From NCBI RefSeq assembly GCF_005116675.2, contig NZ_CP050699.1:5403001-5467000 (forward strand): a stretch of DNA of 64,000 nt. The letters run 5' to 3'. A model generated the notes under the pieces. That model did no database searches. It saw only the letters and a list, made by a program, of their open reading frames with translations, and was not told the DNA's origin. Both the position numbers and the translations under genes were made by a program. This DNA comes from Desulfosediminicola ganghwensis (lineage in GTDB: Bacteria > Desulfobacterota > Desulfobulbia > Desulfobulbales > Desulfocapsaceae). Shown piece after piece: positions 56,687 through 64,000 of the stretch; within the stretch, counting starts at the first letter, position 1; each line of letters opens with the position of its first letter.

Positions 56687-57055
56687 ATGAAAGCATTATC
56701 GATTAGTTGCCTACTTACCAGTATCCTTATGGGAGCTATTGGTCAGGTTTGGATAAAAAAGGGTTTGAACAGTATTACCGATCTCAACTTTGCCAACGGC
56801 GTAATTAGCTCCTATTTCAAGATTTTTCTTTCCTCCTATGTTATGCTAGGCTTAACACTGTACGCATCGGGCGTTTTTTTCTGGCTCTATGGCCTTTCAA
56901 AGGTCCCACTGAGCTTTGCCTTCCCCTTCGTCAGTTTGAGCTATGTACTGGTGTTTTTCTTGAGCTGGTTTTATCTGGGCGAGCACATCTCCATGCTCCG
57001 ATGGACAGGGCTCTGTACCATCTGCCTTGGGGTCTTTATCGTTAGCATGACCTGA
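56687..57055 (+). CDS. Small four-helix DMT/SMR-like membrane protein
   Basis: Protein of 122 residues with four membrane segments, of the drug/metabolite transporter superfamily (EmrE, ArnE/ArnF-like). ILMGAIGQVWIKKGL in helix 1 and LSFAFPFVSLSYVLVFFLSW in helix 3 fit this group; the usual EmrE glutamate of helix 1 is replaced by glutamine or glycine. ArnE/F-type members flip lipid-linked aminoarabinose. Placement just after a DPM1-like transferase suggests flipping of a polyprenyl-phosphate sugar (inference). Confidence 0.8.
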   Translation: MKALSISCLLTSILMGAIGQVWIKKGLNSITDLNFANGVISSYFKIFLSSYVMLGLTLYASGVFFWLYGLSKVPLSFAFPFVSLSYVLVFFLSWFYLGEHISMLRWTGLCTICLGVFIVSMT

Positions 57056-57146
57056 GGAAAAGAGAGGTTTCATCCATGAAGCACTGTTGCACGAAATCAA
57101 AAACAACCCGTTACCATTCACTGAAAGAAAGCGACGGCATAGAGCA

Positions 57147-58301
57147 ATGAACGCACTCTATTATGAAAGTATTTTTTTCTTCAGCATGTTCATGATATTC
57201 TATGTTTACATCGGTTATCCTGCGTGTATCTGGGTGCTCTCCAGACTCCTTGGGCGACACGTGAACAAGACCGCGAGCGAACCACGGGTCAGCATTCTCA
57301 TAGCAGCTTTCAATGAAGAAGAGCATATCGGCCAAACTATAGCCAATAAGCTGGAGTTGAATTACCCAAAGGATAAAATGCAGATAATCGTTGTCTCAGA
57401 CGATTCAACCGACAGGACAGATGAGCTTGTCAACAGCTTTCCTGAAGAAAACGTGACGCTCCTGCGCCAAGAACCTCGGGCCGGCAAGACATCGGCTCTC
57501 AATTTGGCAATTCCCCATGCCAATGGAGATGTCCTCGTTTTCTCGGATGCAAACTCGATCTACGCCGCCGATTCCCTGAGACATATCATGGCAAATTTTC
57601 ATGACCCACAGGTAGGATATGTTACAGGAAAGATGATCTATACCAATCCGGACGGCACTCCAATCGGCGATGGCTGTTCGGCATATATGAAATATGAAAA
57701 TTTCCTGCGTAGTCTGGAAACACAGATAGGCTCCGTGGTCGGCGTCGACGGTGGTATCGATGCCATGCGGAAGGGCCTGTATCGTAACATGACCCCGGAT
57801 CAACTTCCGGATTTCGTACAACCTCTCAAAGTGATTGAACAGGGGTATCGAGTTGTCTATGAACCCGAGGCGATCTTGAAAGAATCAGCACTGTCACAAT
57901 CCAGAGAAGAATATCAGATGAGAGTTCGGGTATCACTCCGCTCATTATGGGCTCTGTACGATATGCGCCCCCTTCTCTTCGGAAAAGCCGGTCTGGTCTT
58001 CGCCTGGCAGCTCTGGTCGCATAAGCTACTTCGATATCTAGTTTTTTTGTTTTTACTGGGAGCGCTTGTTACTAACAGCCTGCTTTTGACTGATGCATTC
58101 ATCTACAAAGTAGTTTTCGTTACGCAAACAGCATGCTATGCAGGGGGCTTTTTCTCACTTCTGTTCGAAAAAACCAGGATGCAGCTTAACCGTTTACATT
58201 TTCTTCATTATTTTATTCTTTTGAATACTGCAGCAGCCCATGCTGCAATAAAATTCATATTAGGAAAAAAACAGGTTATGTGGACGCCTCGAAAAGGTTG
58301 A
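57147..58301 (+). CDS. Membrane-anchored family 2 glycosyltransferase
   Basis: Processive-type GT2 of 384 residues. One N-terminal membrane segment (FFFSMFMIFYVYIGYP), then the catalytic domain with ILIAAFNEEEHIGQT, VSDDSTDRTDE, VFSDANS and the QMRVRV motif in place of Q-x2-RW, then two or three C-terminal membrane segments. It resembles BcsA/NodC-type relatives without a PilZ domain. It may polymerise or extend the glycan. ATG at 57147 (weak AGAG site) is chosen over TTG at 57087. Confidence 0.85.
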   Translation: MNALYYESIFFFSMFMIFYVYIGYPACIWVLSRLLGRHVNKTASEPRVSILIAAFNEEEHIGQTIANKLELNYPKDKMQIIVVSDDSTDRTDELVNSFPEENVTLLRQEPRAGKTSALNLAIPHANGDVLVFSDANSIYAADSLRHIMANFHDPQVGYVTGKMIYTNPDGTPIGDGCSAYMKYENFLRSLETQIGSVVGVDGGIDAMRKGLYRNMTPDQLPDFVQPLKVIEQGYRVVYEPEAILKESALSQSREEYQMRVRVSLRSLWALYDMRPLLFGKAGLVFAWQLWSHKLLRYLVFLFLLGALVTNSLLLTDAFIYKVVFVTQTACYAGGFFSLLFEKTRMQLNRLHFLHYFILLNTAAAHAAIKFILGKKQVMWTPRKG

Positions 58302-58464
58302 AATGAGTTAGGATTATTGACAAGGCTAATCCAGTTTGATAGTTAAATAAAGGATTGTTGCTTAACAAACTTTCTATAAACTCATTAGAATCGCCTGATT
58401 CTACCTGTAACAAGTCATTACGGACGTGATATTTTGCGTTCATATAATAGCAGGGATAATAGAG

Positions 58465-59622
58465 ATGGGAAGAAGAGAGTGGAAAGAAGCACAGATACGA
58501 ATCGCTTTTCTTATTGATTCAATTACCTGTGATACCGCAGGTACACAAAAACAATTGCTCGAGACAATCCGTCGCTTGGATCGCGAGCGCTTCGCCCCGT
58601 ATCTTATCTGTCTTTCGAACTCTGAATGGCTCACACAGAACAGCCCCCCCTGTCCCTGTATAATTTTGGGGTATCAGGGCTTCTTAAAATGGAGCTTCCC
58701 TAGCGTCATAAAAAAGCTTACCCAAGTGATAAGGGAGAGACGGCTTCAAATCATTCAGACATTTTTTGAAGATTCGATTTTCGTTGGTTTTTTAGGTAAA
58801 TTATTTACCGGGAATTCCTTGGTGTTACTATCAAGCCGGCGTGATATCGGGCTTGGAAACGAAAACAGCCCCTGGTATCATTCTCTTTTCACAATAGCAT
58901 TACCATATGTTAATCGATCTTTCGCAGGAATAATCGCCAATAGCGAGCAAGTTCGGCTTTACGTCGCAGAACGAGAAAAAACCGTACCTGATAAGATAAA
59001 AGTCATTCCCAACGGGATCTCTGTTCCTGACAAATCCGATCATTCTCCACCTATCTTCTCGACGAATAGCAATGTCATCTGGATAGGAATGGTCGCCAGT
59101 TTAACACCGGTAAAACGTCATGATGTACTGATAAGGGCTGTCGCTGAACTGCAGTGTTTGGGTACCCAACAGGAATTCAGAGTTCTGTTGATTGGAGAGG
59201 GGCCTGAGCTTGAACACTTGAGTAACTTGGTAAAACATTATGATCTCAAGAATCAAATTTATTTTACCGGGTCGGTTAAAACAGTCCCAGCATATCTCCA
59301 CAATCTTGATATAGGCGTTCTTTGTTCAGATCGTGAAGGGCTGTCAAATGCCATCCTCGAGTATATGGCCTGTGGCTTACCAATCGTCGCCACTACTGTC
59401 GGAGGCAATATCGAACTGGTCAATCATGAAAATGGTATTTGCTGTCCGGCCGGAGATTATCGAGCCATTGGACAGGCACTGCATAGATTGATTGAAAATC
59501 CAGATCTGCGACATAGACTTGGCGCCGAATCTTTAAAGAAAATTGAAAGGTCTTTTTCCTGGATTAAGACTATTGCTGAAACTGAAAAGTATTACCGATC
59601 ATTAGTGAGAATAGAAATATGA
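58465..59622 (+). CDS. Family 4 glycosyltransferase
   Basis: Retaining GT-B glycosyltransferase of 385 residues. The C-terminal half has VIPNGIS, GMVASLTPVKRHDVLIRA, LLIGEGPE and the E-x7-E motif region SDREGLSNAILEYMACG, all typical of GT4. The N-terminal domain starts RIAFLIDSITCDTAGTQKQ. ATG at 58465 is chosen over GTG at 58426. The stop overlaps the next start (ATGA). Confidence 0.88.
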   Translation: MGRREWKEAQIRIAFLIDSITCDTAGTQKQLLETIRRLDRERFAPYLICLSNSEWLTQNSPPCPCIILGYQGFLKWSFPSVIKKLTQVIRERRLQIIQTFFEDSIFVGFLGKLFTGNSLVLLSSRRDIGLGNENSPWYHSLFTIALPYVNRSFAGIIANSEQVRLYVAEREKTVPDKIKVIPNGISVPDKSDHSPPIFSTNSNVIWIGMVASLTPVKRHDVLIRAVAELQCLGTQQEFRVLLIGEGPELEHLSNLVKHYDLKNQIYFTGSVKTVPAYLHNLDIGVLCSDREGLSNAILEYMACGLPIVATTVGGNIELVNHENGICCPAGDYRAIGQALHRLIENPDLRHRLGAESLKKIERSFSWIKTIAETEKYYRSLVRIEI

Positions 59623-60968
59623 TTTTTCCATTGTTGAGACGACATTTCTTCGAACCACTTTACATAATGAAATCGGGGAGTGCTAAACTTTCGTATTGGC
59701 GAAGATTAGAAGAATCTCAATTCTACTCCAGAAACCAGCTTGAGGAGATTCAGTGGAGCCGCTTGCAAAAATTGTGGCGATTTCTATGGCGTGAGAATGG
59801 ATTTTATCAAAAACAATTCCAAAATGCCGGCTTGAAAGAAAATGATCTTAAAGGACCTGAAGATATTAGACGATTACCAATTTTGACCAAGAAAGAGATC
59901 CTTCGTCAAGGACATGCCATGCTCTCAACCGGTTACCAGCCGAATAGACTGCTCAACTTTAAGACTGGAGGGTCCACCGGGAAAGCTCTGGAAATACTTA
60001 TAACAGAAGAGTGCAGTGAATTAAGAAATGCTTGTGCCAGACGTCATGATCGCTGGACAGGATGGGAACCCGGAGAGCAGATAGGTGCAGTGTGGGGTAA
60101 TCCTAAATTGCCCAAGACATTACGTGCCAAACTACTTAATGCCTGCGTCCAGCCTTATATTTACCTGGATACAATGGCAGTGACAGATGAATCGGTTCAA
60201 GAATTTGCGAAAACATGGGATAATAACAAGCCAACTCTGTTGTTTGGTCATGCTCATTCACTCTACATAGTAGCTAAGTATATTGAGAGACTAAAAATCG
60301 ACACTATACGGCCAGTTGGAATCCTTTCAACCTCAATGATGTTGCTTCCCCATGAGCGAACGATGATTGAAAGAGTTTTCAACTGTAGCGTAACTGACAG
60401 ATATGGTTGCGAGGAAGTGAGCCTTATCGCGTGCGAATGTGAAAAACATAATGGTATGCACATGAACATCGAGCACCTGGTCATCGAGTTTATACGAGAG
60501 GATGGATCGCATGCAGGTCCAGGAGAACCAGGTCGAATTGTAGTCACTGATTTGATGAATAGGGCTATGCCTTTTGTCCGCTACGAGGTGGAAGATGTTG
60601 GTGTGTTCTTTGATCAGGACTGTACCTGTGGTCGAGGTCTACCGTTGATGGGGAAAGTAACTGGCCGCGTGGCGGATTTTCTGTTAAAGCGGGACGGTAC
60701 AAGAGTAGCTGGAGTTTCACTCATTGAAAACACTCTGACCAGGATACCCGGCATAGAGCAGATGCAGATAGTTCAGGAAGACCTTGATTCTTTTAATCTG
60801 AATATTGTCCCAGGTAAAAGCTATGGCCACTCGCAAGCCAACGAGCTTGAACGTTATTTCCAGACTTTGTTTGGGGATTCCCTCCGAATTAATATTCGGG
60901 TAACCGATGAAATAAAACCCGAAAAATCGGGTAAATACCGATTCTCCATTTGCAAAATTGATCACTGA
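59619..60968 (+). CDS. CapK / phenylacetate-CoA ligase-like adenylate-forming protein
   Basis: Protein of 449 residues related to PaaK/CapK. Adenylate-forming motifs: TGGSTGKAL (phosphate loop), DRYGCEEVSLIA in the middle, and a C-terminal lysine in EKSGKYRF. A CxC…CxC cluster (ACECEK and CTCGRG) resembles the zinc-binding part of the CapK group. In polysaccharide clusters such proteins are thought to activate an acyl or amino acid substituent, but the function is unproven. Starts in an ATGA overlap with the GT4 gene. Confidence 0.85.
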   Translation: MIFPLLRRHFFEPLYIMKSGSAKLSYWRRLEESQFYSRNQLEEIQWSRLQKLWRFLWRENGFYQKQFQNAGLKENDLKGPEDIRRLPILTKKEILRQGHAMLSTGYQPNRLLNFKTGGSTGKALEILITEECSELRNACARRHDRWTGWEPGEQIGAVWGNPKLPKTLRAKLLNACVQPYIYLDTMAVTDESVQEFAKTWDNNKPTLLFGHAHSLYIVAKYIERLKIDTIRPVGILSTSMMLLPHERTMIERVFNCSVTDRYGCEEVSLIACECEKHNGMHMNIEHLVIEFIREDGSHAGPGEPGRIVVTDLMNRAMPFVRYEVEDVGVFFDQDCTCGRGLPLMGKVTGRVADFLLKRDGTRVAGVSLIENTLTRIPGIEQMQIVQEDLDSFNLNIVPGKSYGHSQANELERYFQTLFGDSLRINIRVTDEIKPEKSGKYRFSICKIDH

Positions 60969-61010
60969 TGACCTATTTCTCATTACTGAGTACATGAGTA
61001 AGGGGTGAGG

Positions 61011-61949
61011 ATGAGTACTGTAATAAGTGTTGTCGTCCCGTTGTATAACGAAGAACTTGTCATATCCGAAATGTATAGGCGCCTAAAAGAGGTTCTGGAT
61101 AAGTGCGCAAGTGATCGATATGAAATTATCTTGATTGACGATGGTAGTCATGATGGTACTCTCAATCTGGCCAAGGACCTCTGTGACCAAGACGCTAATG
61201 TAAAATTATTAAGTTTCTCCCGAAATTTTGGTCACCAGATAGCAATAACTGCAGGCATGGATCGGGCCATTGGTGATGCAATCGTGATCATCGATGCTGA
61301 TCTTCAAGACCCACCGGATGTGATCCCGGAAATGATGGAAAAATGGCGGAACGGATATCAAGTCGTTTATGGTATTCGTTTGAGCCGTAAAGGGGAAAGT
61401 TGGTTTAAGCGATTTACTGCAGCAGCTTTCTATCGCATTCTGAAAAAGGTAACATCTATTGAAATACCAGTGGATACTGGAGACTTCCGATTGATCGACA
61501 AAAAAGTGCTGCGAGAATTTAACCAAATGCGTGAGCAAGCTCGCTTTGTACGTGGAATGGTCAGTTGGGTTGGTTATCGTCAGGGAGAAATCTATTATAG
61601 TCGTAATGAACGATGGGCTGGGGAGACGAAATATCCTTTCAGGAAAATGCTTAAGTTTGCGATTGATGGGATGTTATCTTTTTCACATATTCCCCTTAAA
61701 CTATCCTCTGCCTTCGGATTACTGAGTGCTATATTTAGTTTTTTTATGATCGCTTACGGATTAATTATAAAATATTTCTTCCCAGCACATGCTATTCCTG
61801 GCTGGGCCTCACTGTTTTCAGCAATTCTTTTTATTGGTGGGGTACAGCTATTCTGCCTGGGAGTCATAGGTGAATATATTGGGCGAATGTATGAAGAGTT
61901 AAAAAAGCGACCGCTTTATATCATCAATGAAGAAATAAACTTCAAATGA
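61011..61949 (+). CDS. GtrB-like polyprenyl-phosphate glycosyltransferase
   Basis: GT2 protein of 312 residues with two C-terminal membrane segments. Motifs: VVVPLYNEELVISEM, LIDDGSHDGT, SRNFGHQIAITAGMD and IIDADLQDPPDVIPEM. This is the bactoprenol glucosyltransferase (GtrB)/DPM1 pattern. It should make a polyprenyl-phosphate sugar that the GtrA-like protein encoded next flips. ATG at 61011 with AAGGGGTG. Ends in an ATGA overlap with the GtrA-like gene. Confidence 0.92.
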   Translation: MSTVISVVVPLYNEELVISEMYRRLKEVLDKCASDRYEIILIDDGSHDGTLNLAKDLCDQDANVKLLSFSRNFGHQIAITAGMDRAIGDAIVIIDADLQDPPDVIPEMMEKWRNGYQVVYGIRLSRKGESWFKRFTAAAFYRILKKVTSIEIPVDTGDFRLIDKKVLREFNQMREQARFVRGMVSWVGYRQGEIYYSRNERWAGETKYPFRKMLKFAIDGMLSFSHIPLKLSSAFGLLSAIFSFFMIAYGLIIKYFFPAHAIPGWASLFSAILFIGGVQLFCLGVIGEYIGRMYEELKKRPLYIINEEINFK

Positions 61950-62350
61950 AAACTAGCTTTCAATTAGTGAGATTTGCCTTCATTGGGGCATTGAACACTC
62001 TAATCCACTACCTTATATTCATTTTACTTTTTAGGGCATTAGGATTTGCAATGATTACCGCATCAGTCATCGGGTACTTCTCCGGCATGATAAACAGCTT
62101 TATATTGAACAGAAGATGGACTTTTCAATTATCAGGACCAGGATTTGGTAGTGAATTCATTAAATTTGCGGCAGTTAATATTGTGTCATTGGGGATAAAT
62201 ATTCTATTCCTTCAAATGTTAGTGTCCTTTTTTGATATCTTACCGGAGATCTCCCAAGTAATGGCTATTATTGTCGCCCTATCGGTAAATTTTTCAGGAA
62301 ACAAATATTGGACATTTCAACACAAAAGCCCGAGACGCGGGGATTTATGA
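61946..62350 (+). CDS. GtrA family flippase-like protein
   Basis: Four-helix membrane protein of 134 residues with the GtrA signature: RFAFIGALNTLIHYLIF at the start, SFILNRRWTF in the middle and VNFSGNKYWTF at the end. The family is thought to flip polyprenyl-phosphate sugars. It overlaps the genes on both sides by ATGA, forming a GtrB-GtrA-membrane transferase trio. Confidence 0.93.
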   Translation: MKTSFQLVRFAFIGALNTLIHYLIFILLFRALGFAMITASVIGYFSGMINSFILNRRWTFQLSGPGFGSEFIKFAAVNIVSLGINILFLQMLVSFFDILPEISQVMAIIVALSVNFSGNKYWTFQHKSPRRGDL

Positions 62351-64000
62351 TAAGATCTCTACAAATTTTAGAAAACAAACTGGATCTAACCTCCGACTTG
62401 AGCAGATCCCTGATCCTGTTTTCTTTCTTTCTTTTGTCATTTTTACTAAAATTTTCTCTTATCAAGGTAGGATCGCCATTTGTTACTATTGATGACATAA
62501 CGACCTTTGAAGGAGGCTTTTTAGTGTGGTTCGGTCAATCACCGCCACAACATATGTACCTTGAAAGCTGGATATGTGGTCTTTGTTCCCTTTCAACATA
62601 TGTATTTAAAATGGTTTCATCGGGTAATGTGGATGCCATCAGTTTTAATCTGGTCGCAGACGCTTATCGTGATTTCTATGGTCAACCAGATGAATATGTC
62701 CATAACTACAGGATTCTGGTGATACTTATTGATATGGCAACAGGTTACCTTGTTTACTGTGTGGGAAAACAAGTAATCGAAAATTGTTGGCAAGGGTGGG
62801 CAGCAGTTCTGATTTGTGTAAGCTATCTCCTATCGTATAACACTTTCTGGTGTGATATTGTTGCTCGACCAGATTCATTTGTCGTCTTTTTCAGCACCCT
62901 GGGATTGTATTTTTATTATAAATCAGTATTTGGCAAGCGACTTGGATGGTTTCTCGCCGCAGCAGTTGCATTCGGGTTGGCGGCAGGCATGAAGTTGCAT
63001 GGTGCTTTTTTTACAATCTTTATTGCACTCGATTTATTCCGTTTTCACGGCCTGCGTAAGGGATTTGGCAGTATCGTCATTTTTGTATGCATTTCCATCT
63101 TCTTTTTTTGTTTTGCTGCGGGATCCTTATTTGCGGATCCATTGACCTATATCAAACTTCGAATGGCAAATGTGAAAGATGATTTTTCTCCGTGGATCAA
63201 CTGGGGAGAACAGTTCATCGCTATTTTTAATGGAACAGGATGGCTAATAGTCCCAGGAGTTCTGGGCGCGTTCGTGTTTGCTTTGTTTAATTGGAACAGC
63301 ATTGATGGCCCGAACGAGAAAATGAAGAGTATCATACTGCAATCAATGTGTTGGCTTACTCTATTTGCCAGTATCCGTCAATTGCGAGCTTATTGGATGT
63401 TACCGGCGCTCCCCCTCTTTTATTCAGCTGCGGTTTACGGTTTAAGTCGTTTACCAAGACGGAGTATTACGGCAACATTAGCAATCTTTTCTGTTGTTAT
63501 TCTGACTATCCAGTCCTATGCCCAGGTACGAGAGTTTAAGAGTGTCGATTTTGGGCAACTGCGGAGTTGGATTCAGGATAATGCCTTTGAAAAACCATTT
63601 TACATTATAGGCTTCGAATCGGTGATTCTTCCCAAAAATACTATCTGTATTAGAAATAGAACTACAGGCATTCGTAGATCTATGTCTAAATCGTTAGCAG
63701 CAGGTTTACCATTTACCCTGCGGCACCTTAAATACTGGGAAGAACGCTCACAATTAGTCTTATTTGATATGCTCGATCAGAGATATGACTCTGGGTATGA
63801 GTACTATTCTTTTTATCGAACTCCGCTTGATGCATACTCCGACATTATAGATATCGAGGATATGCACTATATTCTTCTACAAGAACATTTCCCAATAGCT
63901 GGTCAATTGGAATTAGCTGTCTATATTAAAAAGAATTTTACCGAAATTGCAGAACTGACAGGTGCCGGTGGTGGCGGAACCGGATTAAAATATAAAATAT
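62347..64000 (+). CDS. Large polytopic glycosyltransferase-like protein, 3' partial
   Basis: An ATG overlapping the GtrA stop (ATGA) opens a frame that has no stop up to the window edge, 551 codons so far. At least eight membrane segments are visible, with a first periplasmic loop containing VTIDDITTFEGG and QSPPQHMYLESW, and a later ARPDSFVVFF. This resembles GT39/ArnT-like enzymes that take sugars from polyprenyl phosphate. Position right after GtrB and GtrA matches three-gene O-antigen or glycan decoration modules in which the third protein attaches the sugar. The end GAGGGGTGLKYK is still in frame; the C-terminus is outside the window. Confidence 0.82.
   Translation, partial: MIRSLQILENKLDLTSDLSRSLILFSFFLLSFLLKFSLIKVGSPFVTIDDITTFEGGFLVWFGQSPPQHMYLESWICGLCSLSTYVFKMVSSGNVDAISFNLVADAYRDFYGQPDEYVHNYRILVILIDMATGYLVYCVGKQVIENCWQGWAAVLICVSYLLSYNTFWCDIVARPDSFVVFFSTLGLYFYYKSVFGKRLGWFLAAAVAFGLAAGMKLHGAFFTIFIALDLFRFHGLRKGFGSIVIFVCISIFFFCFAAGSLFADPLTYIKLRMANVKDDFSPWINWGEQFIAIFNGTGWLIVPGVLGAFVFALFNWNSIDGPNEKMKSIILQSMCWLTLFASIRQLRAYWMLPALPLFYSAAVYGLSRLPRRSITATLAIFSVVILTIQSYAQVREFKSVDFGQLRSWIQDNAFEKPFYIIGFESVILPKNTICIRNRTTGIRRSMSKSLAAGLPFTLRHLKYWEERSQLVLFDMLDQRYDSGYEYYSFYRTPLDAYSDIIDIEDMHYILLQEHFPIAGQLELAVYIKKNFTEIAELTGAGGGGTGLKYKI

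Overview
The window looks like chromosomal DNA of a Gram-negative deltaproteobacterial lineage (Desulfobacterota, plausibly Desulfobulbales). This is an inference from gene content: PEP-CTERM proteins with an exosortase/EpsI pair, an outer-membrane polysaccharide export protein and beta-barrel, an alpha-type glutamine synthetase in a PII-linked cluster, and a cysteine synthase/CysRS-like fusion. No rRNA or other phylogenetic marker is present to settle it.

Layout. 1-1.0 kb: 3' part of a TehA/SLAC1-type membrane protein. 1.2-4.9 kb: cold-shock protein, tRNA-Arg(TCT), the CysK-CysRS-like fusion and a DciA-like (DUF721) protein, all on the minus strand. 5.2-11.1 kb: nitrogen module amt-glnB-glnD-glnA (minus strand). 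11.6-21.9 kb: housekeeping and sugar-nucleotide genes (mtnA, PilZ, manC-type and manB-type genes, rmlA, rmlD), an operon of CvpA, UPF0280 and PilZ proteins, a phosphopantetheinyl transferase and mutM. 22.0-24.4 kb: two paralogous PEP-CTERM proteins.

25-36 kb: an eroded exosortase-type exopolysaccharide locus. It holds a PEP-CTERM-system sugar transferase, an outer-membrane beta-barrel, a Wza-like export protein, an MshEN-type c-di-GMP-binding membrane protein, a polysaccharide deacetylase, an exosortase and EpsI. Between these genes lie degenerate IS481-, IS256- and IS4-type remnants and a scrambled second copy of the sugar transferase. 36.9-46.0 kb: one 9-kb gene for a secreted protein of about 3000 residues, with an N-terminal CE4/NodB-like deacetylase domain followed by IPT/TIG, Big_2-like and three lectin-like domains, including near-identical 531-bp repeats. 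46.2-64.0 kb: a glycan assembly cluster with a GT39-like enzyme, a flippase, a UDP-GlcNAc-2-epimerase-like enzyme, a fused dehydrogenase/acetyltransferase, an epimerase, an FAD oxidoreductase, several glycosyltransferases, an SMR-like protein, a CapK-like ligase, GtrB- and GtrA-like proteins, and a large membrane protein running off the right edge.

How the genes fit together (inference): the sugar-nucleotide genes at 13-18 kb and 50-54 kb supply precursors. The sugar transferase, glycosyltransferases and flippase build and move lipid-linked glycans. The export protein and beta-barrel pass polymer outward. The exosortase processes PEP-CTERM cargo such as the two small proteins. Two PilZ proteins and the MshEN protein suggest c-di-GMP control. 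The giant protein is a candidate secreted polysaccharide-modifying and matrix-binding factor. The most unusual items are the CysRS-like domain lacking both class I signature motifs, the giant deacetylase-lectin-repeat protein, and the MshEN-transmembrane protein.
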